From Ophiostoma sp. CBS 140.51 (Eukaryota > Ascomycota > Sordariomycetes > Ophiostomatales > Ophiostomataceae): DNA of 64,000 nucleotides. The stretch covers positions 62,001 through 126,000 of the forward strand of contig JANSLP010000073.1 of NCBI GenBank assembly GCA_029298735.1, in the 5' to 3' direction. The translations under genes and the position numbers were made by a program. Shown here piece by piece: positions 23,082-35,670 of this stretch (positions within the stretch are counted from its first letter, which is position 1; every line of letters begins with the position of its first letter). The notes below the pieces were generated by a model that searched no databases, was not told where the DNA came from, and saw nothing but the letters and a program-made list of their open reading frames with translations.

Positions 23082-23780
23082 ATGTCAATCGAAAATCTCA
23101 AGATCAATGGTGCGCACCTTCATCCACCCACCCGTCACCCCGCTCCTCGGATGCAGTCCACGTTCTAGTGCCGGCTCCGAGAAGAGGCAAAAAATATCGG
23201 AAGAAAAAAATCGCTAACGCTCAACCTCCCCTCCAGACCCCTTCGCCGACGCCGACGAAGATACCGGACAATCGCAGGCAAAGCAACAGGAATACCTCCA
23301 TATCCGAATCCAGCGTACGTTTTTGATCCTCGCCCTCGCACCCGGAATCTGGGCAACACGGGCACATAGGCACATGACACCAACCCCGCCTGTCGCACAC
23401 GAGCGCGTGCTACGCCTCGCGATGCTATGATGCATAATAAATGTGCACATGTGCCTGTGTTGCCTTGACGTTCGACAGTTGATTTTCGATACACAAAAAC
23501 AATGGCTAACATGGTTCCTCCCACTACAGAACGTAATGGCCGCAAGACCTTGACCACGGTCCAGGGTATCCCCCCCAAGTTTGACCACAAGAAGATCCTC
23601 AAGGTCATCAAGAAGGAGTTTGCTTGCAATGGAACCATCATCTCCGCAGCCGAGTCCAAGGGCATGGGTGAGGTGATCCAGCTCCAGGGCGACCAGCGCA
23701 GCAAGATCCGCGACTTCCTGATTGACAAGGCTACCGGCCTTGGCCTTGACGAGAAGACCATCAAAGTCCACGGTTTCTAG
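23082..23780 (+). CDS. SUI1: Translation initiation factor eIF1 (SUI1)
   Basis: Three exons, join(23082..23109,23237..23314,23530..23780), give 118 residues, close to the usual 108-116. Intron lengths are 127 and 215 nt. Exon 1 encodes MSIENLKIN, exon 2 the variable acidic N-terminus, and exon 3 the SUI1 fold from RNGRKTLTTVQGI to the terminal KTIKVHGF. The conserved segments FACNGTI and GEVIQLQGDQR are intact. Known: eIF1 binds the 40S P-site region, promotes scanning and enforces AUG selection. The start codon has a weak context, with T at -3 and T at +4. That matches the known autoregulation of eIF1 through a poor AUG. An ATG at 23502 lies inside intron 2 and is not the start. Confidence 0.97.
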
Positions 23781-26700
23781 ACCAGTCAGCCCGATGTGTC
23801 GTGTCTCGAGCTTATACGTATAGGCCGTCTTGGACGTGTGGATGCTTTTATGTTTCTTGTTTCGTATCCTTTTGAGACTATCTCATTTGGTATTTTTTAA
23901 GGTACACGGAACTCGACTACACAGACAACGCCCTTTTGCCCGCAGCCCTTTCTTTTTGTCTGGATTTGCGGGGCGTATAGATACCCTCTCTCTTTCGAAG
24001 CGACAAATACTCTCTCAACCGGAGAGAGCTTGGACGGTTTGATGGACTGGCGAGACACATCGACGCGGGGCGTGTAGTGGTCGACGAGATGGGAGTTGGG
24101 CGTTTGGAAAACCAGGAGAAAGCGGCAACAAAGATGAGCTCCTAGTCCTGGGTCTCCTGATGTGTGCCTGCCGGCCGTTCGGTGCCAAGGGTCTTCATTT
24201 TGTTTTTGTTGTTTGTTTTCTCGTCTCGTTTTTCCTTTCTTGTTCTTCTTCTTTTTCTCACAGGGAATGGTGCAGCATGATTCAACTTTATTGTTTAAGA
24301 TACTCTCTTTGACGCTGCTGCAGTGTCATTCGTTGATGGTGCGGACTAACATTTTTATTTATTCCGTCGAGGCTTTGTTTGTATGACTGAGAATCATCTC
24401 TTTCATCGGTGGCATATTATCTTTTATTGTCAAGTAGCACACACCAGGTGTTTGTCACAATGGAGAATGGAACAGTGTTCAAGCATAAGAGATGAGATTG
24501 ACGAGTGAAAAGAATATAAAGTGGGATAACCTTTTACTACTACGTATACAGATTGATACAGAACGGATACAGGTTACGCTGTCTGTCCTCACGATACCGG
24601 ATATAACGACGAACGACGGCCTGGGAATATTAGAAGGAATGGGCCTTTCTGTCTTGAGCGAGGCCTGATTGTCTCTGGGCAAGACTGCTAAATAGCTTGG
24701 CCTGCACATCATGGACCTGGCCATGCCGTGTCTGGCTTGGTCAACACGATCTAAGTCTCCAGCTATTCATGACCTTCTTCTCTCCCGTTGCCAAACTTTC
24801 GTAGCGCCGTGCCTGTCAGACGGGATGCAGCTCGGGTAAGCCGGAGGAGTCAACAAAACATGGCAACAAGAGGCACAAAGGCACATCAAGCACATGGCAA
24901 GAGCACATGGCATGGACCCCCCCTCGGGGCTGAAAAGAAAACATGGAGGTGTACAACGCAAAGGAGGCAAATCAAGAGGAGATGCCCACAGCATGGAGAT
25001 GCAGCATGCAGTAGACCTGCAGCGGCCTGGCCGGCCGAGTCCGGCACCGTCTCCTTCTCCCCAAGTCAATCTCACTACCTCGCCCTGCAGAAGATGCTGC
25101 GTGGGCGTTGATCTGGGCCTCTTGGCCGGCCCCCTCCCGCACTTCTTACTTGCGGTTTTATCAGGCTCCCCTCAACTGGATATACGATGTTGCCTCCACT
25201 ATCCTACCATCAACCCCCACGGGTGCATGCATCTGTTGTTCTAGCGCTCCTTCTTTTCCTTCTATTGCATTTCCTTTTCAGGTTTCTTGGTCGTGATCGC
25301 CTGTCCCGCCGCGTCTCTCGTCGCCTCCCCCATCCTGTGCCTTGGTTTCGTTGACTCACGGAAACATAGTGGATGGAACTTCTTCTCCCTCGGGCTGAGC
25401 TGTTTGGGGGGTGGAGATGGGATGTGGAAGAAATGTGGTGGACAAGGAAACATCGTATCCTCTTCTGAGATTGATGCTCCATCGACCTGCATGGCTCCCT
25501 CCCGTGTTTTGTGATATTCTGGGTGGGAGGCTGGGAATAGCGATTCGGATAACGTAAATAAATGCTTCTAGAAGGAAGAAAAGAAGGAAAAAGAGGAGAC
25601 GAGAAGGAAACAACCCCTGGCATGTTCGTTGTCTCCATTGTTTTCTCGGAGGTCCTACGAGGTGCATCTTGCATACGAGGTATTACGGAGTACAGGCAGT
25701 TGAGTGGAATGCGGAGAAAGGCATGGAGCAGTCTGTCTGTAGGTTCTCCATCCCACCCACAAGCTCATGTTTCGTTTTCTGCTCTGTTCCTTTTCCATTG
25801 TCTTGGCCTTTACTATTCGTCTTTCCAGCCCTCCGGGAGTGTACTTTGCCGAGAGAAAGGCAAAAATTACCGGGCGAGCAAACAATATGAGCAAAACGAT
25901 TAAATCAGCCAACAGGCACAAGAAATAACTCACAGGCCAGAGAGGCGACCATCAAGACGAAAATGTGTGAAAGCGTAGAATCAAGGGGGAGAGGCGTGTC
26001 TACAGCGCATGTGGTCTATGCTCTCGAACCCAGGTAAAGAGTTGCGTAAAAGAAGAGTAAAAGGGAGAAATAATAGAAAGTAAAAGCAATATGAGGAAAG
26101 GGCACCCGGGAGGAGGCGAGCGGGCGGCAGGTAAGATTATCTCTGTGCCGGGTTATTTTTGCTTGTTTTCCTCTGCTTTTCTCTGTTCGTATGCATCCTG
26201 CCAAGCACATACCCGAGGGATACATTGGGGGTGTTCAGACAGTTGTAGGATCGGCAGCAAGCCAAAAGAGTGCAAAGAATTTGAACATCACTTTCTTTTT
26301 ACTTTGCCAACACGTAATGTGGCGTCCTTTATTGACTTTTGAGACAGCCGCCTTTTACATGGACAAATACATTGACATTAGGAGCCTGTTTCTCTTATTT
26401 CTCTTACGAAAATTATGTGCCGCCATCTCTGTTGCTCATCTTTCCCTGTCGCGTGCCCAGATGCCTTGAGACGCATCTTACGAGGCAGAACAGTCAACGG
26501 CAGCCAGCACAAGCTAAAAGAACCCAGCAGGGGGTCTAGACGCGTGGGTACGCGCGGGATCAGCGAAGAGGAGTCTCCGAAGAAAAAGAAAAGAAGCACC
26601 AGAAGACAAAAAGACGGAGCACCTGATTGACGCCGCAAGTGCTCCAGGTGCTCGGCGAGGTCCTCTCCCTCCCTTCTCACCGATGGTGGCTGGCTTCTTT

Positions 26701-29700
26701 GATAATTTTTGGAGGCTTTCAGACATCTGGACTGCTAGGCCAGGATCTGGAACAGGGACCTGGATCATCACGTCTTTTCGACAACGCGGGCACTAGGATG
26801 ATGGTCTCGCGCCGGTCGTCTCGCCTCCCCCGTTTTCGTGCTGTCCCTTTTTTCTACTATGCACCGGTGCATGTCTCGGTGTCTGTGTGTGTATTTTGTC
26901 ACCATGTGTGTGTCCACCTGTGTAAGTGAGTGAGACGGACAGCGGTGCTTTTTATTCTGTGTTGATATCATGGGCCACGTACACCAACATCTTCCATTTG
27001 GTTTCCATTCATTACGGGGTTGCAGACATTGGGGATCCTGGCGAGAATATTTCTTCTTCTCCAATTTTACTCTTTTACCTTTTTTGTGCTTGTCTTTCGT
27101 GACAGGACATCACGACGTCGTACTGGGCGTTGCCAGCGTCAGACGCAGATGGTTCGTTTTGACGCGCGCACAAGATGTCAAAAAAGTAAGAAACGGTTCT
27201 TGCCCTTTCCTACGTCGCGGGGATTATGCATGGACAGAAAGTCACATCGTATGAGACACCATGTGACTGTGTATCTCATTCTCTCCAAAAGAAGGAAGGA
27301 GCGTTCTTTTGCCTATTCTTTTTTGCTACCGGTGCTTCTTGTCTTAATTTTTTGACATTTTCTGTGATTTTGGACCCCATCGTGGCTTCCTTTCGTTGCG
27401 ATTGCGTCTTCGCTTTATTGCAGTCGGGAAGCGTCCCAAACAGGAAACCGCATATAATGGTGGACTCCAAAACCAGCCTATAAAAAGCCAGAGCTGCGAC
27501 TGCATGCAAGGAAAAGGCGGAATGCACACCCCCAAATGTGCGGGAAAGCTTAAACAGCAATTGAAGCCCAAAGTCGTTCAGAAAATCAATAAAAATATGA
27601 CAAAGAAGCGACAACAAAAAAAGCACATCTGCAGACATAAATTCAGAACCGACAATTGACGAGGTCAGCTTGTTGTCCTTGTGGCTTTTGGCTGTTTTTT
27701 ATGGACGACGACCCACATGAGGTCGATGGTGTCACTGGATCCGTCGATGGCGCAAGCAGCAATGCGACTCTCTGATTGGCCGCCTTAGCCCTGGTCTCGC
27801 ATATGTCCATATGTCGAAGGTGTGTTCCTAGGGGGCGTGCAGGTCAGGTTGCGTGTGGGTTGCGCGGAGCGTGGGCGGGCGGGCGCGTTGTTCCTGTTTT
27901 TTTTTTGTGGTTTACTTTCGGTTGTTCTGTTTCTTCTGTTGTTTTACGAAAGGAAAACAAGGGTGGCCGTGGGCAAAGCAGGGGAAACAATGCTACTGTG
28001 CGCATTGGAGAGAAGCGAATTGGGTGCAGCCGCAGTTGCAATGTCCTTTCCCATAGTCAATATCGAAGTCCCTGCTTTTCCCTCCTCTCTTCCCTGCCAG
28101 TTCCATCCGGAGCATGTCCACAACGTCTGAGGCGACCGACGCCGAGTTTGTGCCGTTCCCAGTTCCCACAGGGCCACAACTGCTACCCACGTTGCGCGTC
28201 AGAGTCGGAATACTCATGAGAGGTTGAAGTAAGAATAGAACAGTCCATTCCACGAGCTGGCCGACGTGCATGTGCAACCTGCTTGATATCTCGCGACAAA
28301 GGCTCCATCCCGCGCTGGCTGAAGGACGTGCCCAAAAAAAAACGGCTGAGATTGGACAGGCGGAGCCGAGTTCTGGCAGTCCGTGGAAGGGTCTGTAGAA
28401 TCCGGCTAGGGCAACAACGACGAGACTCCGTACGGCGAGGGATTCGTGGAGATGGGGAGATGGATTCATGGCGCCCGGCTAGATTCACAGGTCTCACACT
28501 AGTTTGACTACTTCCTCGGAGAGACTCGAGATCAAGCGCGACAAGATATCTGGATGTTGCCGTTTGTTGCGAGAGGGTGTGCGTCAAGGGCGCTTGCAAC
28601 TGTAAATACACAACGCTGATACTCGTAAAGATGCCGTGCGTGCTCATGAGCTTGTGCGAGCGTGCTTCCGAGCCAAGACCAGGCAAAGAACTGGCGAAAG
28701 ACGAAAAGAGAAAAGGTCGACTAACCGACTGATCTGATTGAATGCGGCTGTGACTGATTGATAGATAGCTCTCTTAAGCCTGTCGACAAGCGAGACAAAG
28801 ATGCAAGCAAAGATGCCAAATGACCCTGAAAGGTTCTGACCGCTTTCCAGCTGAGACCCCAAGGCCAAGCTGATGTTGGCGGTGATTGGGGAGAATCAAT
28901 TAACGTTTGATGCACAGCCATCACGCGGGTGCACCTCGTGGGCGGCGTGCACTGTAGGACGAGGGAAGGTGAGGGGAGGGAAGGGAATGGAAAGGATCGC
29001 CTTGTGGTGCTGTGGTGGTGGCCATCTGCCAGGTTTTTGCGTGCCGAGTTAGAATGGGGAAATGGAGATTTCAGACATCAGAAATGGAGATTTACGATAA
29101 GCTAGAAGACGTAGAACAAATGGAATCTACGACGCAAGTCGGGAAAGAACTGCCTCGACTACCAAGCACATCTCGGGCCAAGCAGTGACCGCTCCGAACC
29201 TTCGTTGGGAAGGCGTGATTATCAAGACAGGAAACAGCAAAAAGGTGCAAGCTAAGATGCTAAGATGCACACAATTTGATAGAAAGTAAGGAAAGAGCCA
29301 CGGAGAAGAATCGCCCAAGAAGAAAAAACTTCCGCGCCGGCCGCAATAAGTAGCATTTGACGTAGGATACATGCGCTTCCCCGAATTTGCCGCCAAAATT
29401 GTTGGAGCACAAGTACTAGACATCCACCAGTACATCGCCTTCGTCAGCCTGCCCCTGCCCCTCCACGCCCAAAAAGCAACCTTTGCTTTGTCAAAAAGCA
29501 CTTACACGATGGCGCAATGCGAGCTAACTGAAAAGGTTTCCACTTTCGGCTTCAGCCAGCATACGAAGCTTCAGAATTGCTCGTTGCTCTTTCCCGTCTT
29601 CGCTTCGCTGCGCGTCGTCAGTCGTACCTGCTCTCTGGTTCGTCATCCTTTTTGCTTTGCTCCCCTTTTCTTTTCCCTTTTTCTCGAGTCAAACCCCTTG

Positions 29701-30639
29701 ATCTTTCCTGTTCCTTTTTGTCACTCATGTTCCTTTTGTTCTTCTGTTCTCCCGTTCTCTTTCTTGTTCCTCTTGTTCCTCTCTTCTCTTTATTTTCAAT
29801 CATTCATCCTCCGCCACACCCCCTAGCTACTTTGGCTTTCATTTGGTCGTGTTTTGGCCCTTTGCAGACGACCACATTAACTATCTTGGGTCTGGGCGAA
29901 CTTCCATCATTCTATTGCCCTCTGTCACCATCGACCATTTTTCAAGCCTCAACCTCTACCCTTGCAAGGCCGCCCTCCATTACCTTTTTTCGTTACTTTT
30001 TTTCTTTTTCATCTTTGCTCATTCGCCGTCCTCTCGCCCACCATCCAATCTACCTTTTGTTGTGGTGTTGAGCAAGCAAGCATACCTTTCCGCAGTTGTA
30101 CCACGCTCACTGCAACTGGAACGCTCACCGAAGCGATCTGCAGAGCTCTGAATTTCCTCCAGGGGCCTTTACTCGGCACCACCAGGCAAAAATACCCTTT
30201 GGTGCTTTGGTGATATTCGCCTGAACTGACGACGAAAGCCAATCTCCTCGATTGAGGTTCTTTCGTCTCTTTCGTCTCTTCTCTCGCCGCCGCCCTTCCA
30301 TCCCCGCCTTAGTCGCCATCCGTCGAACGCCATACTTTGCCATCGGCATCACCGTGTGACGAGCTCGCCGCTTTGTTCGCTTGATGTCGAAAAGAAATAT
30401 CAAAGTATTTTCTTTTACGTCTTCTTGAATTCGGCGAGGGTGTGTGCTGTTTGCTCTGCAACCCTTGTCTCTCTCTCGTCTCTTTGGGCCTCCCTGACTG
30501 TCTCTCTCCTCCTCGCGTTACCCGACATCTTTGAATCCTCTACGACGAGGCGTTCCTTTCGTGGCGCCCTTCTTCTCAACCCCACTGCGTGAGAGTGCAC
30601 TCGATACACCTGACAGCATCCACTTGTTACTCAGAAAAC
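23781..30639. other. Long stretch without a recognisable gene
   Basis: The first few hundred bases should be the SUI1 3' untranslated region. Beyond it, to the leader of the sulfate permease, I find no exon chain, conserved motif, RNA gene or mobile element. Open frames are short and overlapping. From about 29640 the plus strand becomes CT-rich and grades into the permease leader. A sequence at 27724-27733 (ATGGTGTCAC) matches nine of ten positions of the CYS3 sulfur-regulator consensus ATGRYRYCAT. It lies 3.6 kb from the permease and may be chance. Confidence 0.45.
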
Positions 30640-31300
30640 ATCGTTTGCTAACCTCTTGCGTCCACTCGACCCGCCTCTCTTACACTCCTTCGCTCTCTGT
30701 CTGTCTCCCCACGAGTTGACTCTTCCTTCAGAGCCTCGAGGACTTGTGGAGATTTACCACTTTGAGAAAAACATTCATCCCAGAAGAGGAGCTGTTGAAT
30801 ATCCTCCTCCGCCGGTTGCCTTGCTTGGCTGCTTTCCCACCCCTCCCCCCCTGTCTGCATCCCGCGCCGAGCTTGAGAACAAGCTCACAGACACTCACAA
30901 GCAATACACCCCCTCCCTCTCATCCTCCTCTCTTCCTCCCTTCTCAAAATCCTTCTTTTCTTTTTCTTCTCTCTCTTGACTCTTTCTGTCTCTTTTCTTA
31001 CCCACCCCCACTCGACATACACCAGTTCTCGGACGGGGTACACGCGCTGGGCTACCGTGGAGCTGGATCTTGTTCACTTTATTTTTTGGTCTGTACTCCA
31101 GCTTTCTTTGGGTTCTTGCTCTCGTGTCTAGCTTGCGTCTAGTCACAAGAAAAAAGCACCTCTACGCTTTTGTATATATATCATCGCCTGCCGCTGCAAC
31201 CTTCAAGACGATCTTCCTTTGAAGTCTCTTCTCATCCCCATCCTCTCCTTCCCTCCGGGTTTCTGTTCTCTACTTTCGCCATCTTTCGTCTGAAAGTCGT
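30640..31300 (+). promoter_or_regulatory. CT-rich leader and TATA-like box of the sulfate permease gene
   Basis: The coding strand is strongly C/T-rich over several hundred bases. A TATATATA box at 31173-31180 lies about 190 nt before the start codon, and a CT-rich leader follows it. A start of transcription soon after the box is plausible. I did not see a good CYS3-type site within 1.3 kb upstream of the start codon. Confidence 0.4.
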
Positions 31301-31365
31301 GAGTGTTAGAATATCAAAACCCTTCATCCTCTCAACCTCACATCGCCGGAATCACAACCGCCATC

Positions 31366-34070
31366 ATGCCTGGACCAAAGGCCACCAAGCTTGGCCACGC
31401 GCTGGCCAAAGGCCTCGGCATCAAGGTCGAGCGTCCCATCGCCTACCAAGACGAAGTCACCCGCGGCGAGTCCGTCTTCTCCTCCGATGACACCTGGGTC
31501 GAGGAGCCGCCTCACACCGTCGACGCTCTCCGGGGCCTTGTTCCCACGGGCAAGGAGACTGTCGACTACCTCATTTCGCTTTTCCCCTTCTTGCAGTGGA
31601 TTGGCCGCTACAACACACAGTGGCTGATCGGTGATCTGGTTGCCGGTACGTTATTGGATGTTTCTTCGTTTTCCTATCGCGTGTAACATTGCACGTTCCT
31701 GTCTTATCTTGGGAGCTTATTTTCTGACTTACTTTTGCACACAGGTATCACTGTCGGCGCTGTTGTCGTTCCTCAGGGTATGTCTTACGCTACACTGGCG
31801 AACCTCGAGCCTCAGTTTGGTCTGTACTCGTCGTTCATGGGTGTCATCGTCTACTGGTTCTTCGCTACATCCAAGGATATCACCATCGGTGTAAGTACCC
31901 CAAGAATGCTTCGATGAAAATTATGTGCTACTTCAGTTTCAATTGCTAACGTTGTTTTCAAATACAGCCCGTCGCCGTCATGTCTCAGCTTGTTGGCGGC
32001 ATCGTCGTTGCTGTTGGCAAGGACCTGCCTGATGTTCCCGCTCACGTTATTGCTTCCGCTCTCTCCATCATCGCCGGCGCCATTGTTCTGTTCATCGGTC
32101 TCATTCGCTTCGGTTGGATTGTCGATCTGATTTCCCTGACTGCGCTGTCCGCGTACATGACAGGTTCTGCCATCAACATTGGTGTCGGTCAGGTCCCCAC
32201 TATGCTGGGCCAGACCGGCTTCAACACCCGTGCCCCGACCTACCACGTCATTGTCAACATTCTGAAGCACCTGCCCGGTGTCAAGATTGACGCTGCCATG
32301 GGTCTGACTGCTCTGCTGATGCTCTACCTCATCCGTATTGCCTGCAGTGTTTGCGCCAAGCGCTACCCCCGCAAGCAGCGCATCTTCTTCTTCCTCTCGA
32401 CTCTGCGCACGGCTTTCGTCATTCTGCTGTACACCATGATTAGCTGGCTGGTCAACCGCCACCGCCGCACTAAGCCGCTCTTCAAGATCCTGCAGAATGT
32501 GCCCCGTGGTTTCCAGAATGCTGCTGTTCCCGAGATCAACATTACGATCATCAAGGGTTTCGTGAGCTACCTGCCCGTCACCGTCATTGTCCTCCTCATG
32601 GAGCATATTGCCATTTCCAAGTCCTTCGGCCGTGTCAACAACTACACTATTAACCCCTCTCAGGAGATGGTTGCTATTGGTATGACCAACGTTCTTGGTC
32701 CCTTCCTGGGTGGCTACCCCGCCACTGGTTCTTTCTCTCGTACTGCTATCAAGTCGAAGGCCGGTGTGCGCACGCCCCTGGCTGGTGTCATTACTGGTCT
32801 GGTCGTTCTCCTCGCCATATACGCTCTCCCCCCCGTTTTCTACTACATCCCCAACGCTTCTCTGTCGGCTGTCATCATCCACGCCGTCGGTGACCTGATC
32901 ACCCCGCCCAACACCGTCTACGGCTTCTGGCGCGTCAGCCCCTTTGAGGTTCTCATCTTCTTCGTCGGTGTCATTGTCACTGTCTTCTCTAGCATTGAGG
33001 ATGGTATCTACAGCACCATCTCCATTTCTGCTGCCATGCTTCTCTTCCGCATCCTGCGGTCGAAGGGCACCCTCCTGGGCCGCGTCAAGGTTCACTCCGT
33101 TCTCGGCGACCAGGTCATTGGCCAGGACCACCACCAGGTTGTCGGCCCCTACGGCAGCATTGGCGGCCTGGACAACGAGCTGTCTGCCCGCAGCGTCTTC
33201 CTGCCGCTTGACCACAGCGACGGCTCCAACCCCAACGTCGCTCTTGAGACTCCTTACCCCGGTGTCTTCATCTACCGCTTCGCTGAGGGCTTCACCTACC
33301 CCAACGCTGCCCACACTCTCGAGCACCTGGTGGACTTCATCTTCCAGAACACGCGCCGCACCAACCTGACCTCGTACCCCCGGCCAGGCGACCGTCCTTG
33401 GAACGACCCCGGCCCGACCCGTGGCCAGCTTAAGAAGATTGCCAACGGTACTCTTTCTCTTTCTGAGGCCACTGGCGAGGATGAGAGCAAGCCCACGCTC
33501 AAGGCCGTCATCCTGGACTTCTCTTCTGTCAACTACCTGGACATCACCTCTGTGCAGACTCTGATTGATGTCCGCAACCAGCTCGACCGCTACGCCTCGC
33601 CCAACGTTGTTGACTGGCACATTTCTTCCATCAGCAACCGGTGGGCCAAGCGCGCTCTTGTCTCGGCTGGCTTCGGTTACCCCACGGATGCTCAGGACGG
33701 TCCTCACCAGCGCTGGAAGGCCATCTTCAGTGTTGCCGATATTGGTGGTCGCGACTCTGCGGCCGCTCAGGCTGAGCGTGAGGAGGCTGCGGCACTTGGC
33801 GTTCAGGGCAACGCCCCTGGCAGCAGCGGCAAGGCTGGCCCGGGTCTAGACATTGAGGAGGCCGGCAGCAGCGACTCGGGTAACGAGGACCTCAAGACCA
33901 AGTCGCCCAAGTTCAAGGGTGTCACGATCCACGGCCTCAACCGGCCGCTGTTCCACGTCGATCTCACCAGTGCCCTGCAGAGCGCGGTTGCCAACGTCGA
34001 GGCCCGCCAAAGTCACGATGCCGAGGTCCGGCCCGACTCCCTCACCAAGGATGTCAGCGGCAAGGAATAA
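31366..34070 (+). CDS. Sulfate permease, SulP family with STAS domain
   Basis: Three exons, join(31366..31645,31745..31890,31968..34070), give 842 residues. Introns of 99 and 77 nt restore LVAGITVGAVVVPQGMSY and KDITIGPVAVMSQLVG. Known: SulP proteins carry sulfate with protons across the plasma membrane; fungal members resemble Neurospora CYS-14 and yeast Sul1/Sul2. The membrane domain spans about residues 80-520, with the family hallmarks VPQGMSYA near the start and NxxGPFLGGYPATGSFSRTA later. A C-terminal STAS domain (about 570-760) ends its core with VILDFSSVNYLDITSVQTL and is split by a Pro/Gly-rich loop, as in fungal relatives. The rest is a charged, Gly/Ser-rich cytosolic tail. Related permeases are controlled by sulfur starvation. 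Whether this is the high-affinity isoform cannot be told. Confidence 0.97.
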
Positions 34071-35283
34071 GTTTTGTTCTCTGTTGTTGTTTGAAAAGAT
34101 CTTTCGCGTTTTCTGCATTAAGCTTTTTGGATTCAACCCCCTCCTTGGTTTCTTTTGGATAACGAGAGGATAGCGCCATTTTAGCGGATGTGTGTTTGCT
34201 TTGGACATTACTATTTTTGTGATCCAAAAATGATTCCCCCAATTGTTTTCTTACTCTTCTTTTTGTTTGTTGCTCATGTCTATCTACATGGTCATACCTC
34301 ATTTCTTGTGTAGCGTGACGAGGCCAAATACTTTTACTGCCTATTTTATTTTTGTAATGAATGTGGAAATATATACCCCAAGATTTTGTCCACTCAAATA
34401 TTTTGAAATTAACTGTGAATGTGTTTCAAAGTAATGATTTTATCCAAAATATAAAACAAAAACGATAAATCATCACAAAATGTAACAAAATATATGCCGC
34501 CTTTTAAAATCCGAATTCATCAAAGCAATCGACAAGCTATCAAAAATTTTCAACTGCGAACAAGTCGCGAGAGTGAGTACTTTCTATTGTTTCGCCTTGT
34601 CCTGCACCGGCTTCTGTCTACCGAATTTTGCATTCCAGAGAGTGAGGCAGAGAGGCAAAGTGAAAGACAAATCCCCACCAATCTTGGCCTGCTTCACTGC
34701 AAAACTACAACTGCGCTTGCATTCCCGCATTCCAAGCACATTTTGTAAAGCTTGATTTGGTCGGTGTTTGGTTTCTTGAAGCTCTCCTCGCTCCCTTCCT
34801 TCACTCAACTGTCGCCGCTCGCTAAACGATCCGACAATGGCGATGGCGTGCTGCCGAAGCTGCATCTCTTAGCGATCAGCGCAGTCGTCTTCCCCTCCCT
34901 TTTTTAAGCTACACAACCTCAGAGATCACCTTCTTTCCACGATCTTGGCTACACTTCCGCATCCCCTTGCCCTCCCGCTTTTCTTTGTCGCAATCGATGC
35001 TGGTGATTTGTGATTTGTCTGCGCAGCAAACAAAGCGCATGTAAGCTCAAGAGGGTAGAGGGGGGTGCGGTGTGTTGTGAGGCTTCTTTTCTTTTCTTGG
35101 CGTGGGATGCCTCGACCGGGGTCGCGAGACCGGTTGTCTGCATGCAAGGAAAGGTCGTGATGGGATGGCGTATTGCTGTGCACGGAAATATCGCGGCGGC
35201 GTAAGAGGCAGATGTTGGACTCGGACAGATGTGCCCAGTCTTAGCTGCCCATCTTCTTTTCATCTCGAGTTGACCGTTTTGCT
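34071..35283. other. Convergent 3' region
   Basis: 1.2 kb between the stops of the permease (plus) and PCC1 (minus). The left half is AT-rich, with T-rich tracts and AATAAA-like elements suited to the permease 3' end. No gene is seen. Confidence 0.5.
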
Positions 35284-35670
35284 TCATGTCGCAGCCTCTG
35301 CCTCCAGAACGTCCTCGTCAAGAGCACCCATCACCTCCACGACCAGGCCGACACTGTCCAGAAATGCATTGACTGACACACGGAGCATGCGGTTCGTCGA
35401 GGCTTCGTAGGTTGTGCGGAGGACCGTCTTGCTATCGGCGCTGTCGCTGCTGTCATCGGGGGTATCCTCTACGGCGAAGGACCGGCGCACGGAGGGGGAG
35501 AGCTCCTTGTCGACAGAAAGGGCCTGGAGGGCGACCGTAGCGAGACGGGCAGTCGGGAATGGGATGTCAATGACTCTGAGGGAGGCGGATGTCAGTATGA
35601 GACTCAAGGCAGCGTCGTTGTCCGGTAAGAGCACCTACAGGGAACACGGAAAGTCGGGGTCAACGGCCAT
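35284..35670 (-). CDS. PCC1: EKC/KEOPS complex subunit Pcc1
   Basis: Two exons, complement(join(35284..35575,35639..35670)), give 107 residues. The 63-nt intron has a GTAGGT donor and a CTCAG acceptor. The spliced start reads MAVDPDFPCSLVIDIPFPTA, and the 32-nt first exon is easily missed. Known: Pcc1 is the small dimerising subunit of KEOPS, with Kae1, Bud32, Cgi121 and Gon7. KEOPS makes N6-threonylcarbamoyl-adenosine at tRNA position 37 and affects telomeres and transcription. The family pattern is clear: RLATVALQALSVDKELSP, then a short acidic loop, then NRMLRVSVNAFLDSVGLVVE. The acidic DDSSDSADS insertion between the strands is common in filamentous fungi. The gene is divergent from CDC14. 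Confidence 0.91.

Noticed and set aside
23502..23780. eIF1 starting at the ATG at 23502
   Set aside because: That ATG lies in the intron before the acceptor at 23529. Its residues MANMVPPTT do not belong to eIF1, while exons 1 and 2 supply the correct N-terminus.
26015..26045. Another tRNA T-arm-like sequence on the minus strand (CTGGGTTCGAGAG)
   Set aside because: The second half of the stem does not pair and no cloverleaf can be drawn around it.
31851..33707. A 618-codon open frame on the minus strand opposite the sulfate permease
   Set aside because: It is the exact shadow of GC-rich third positions in the permease. Its product is low-complexity and resembles no family, and the plus-strand protein is unmistakable.
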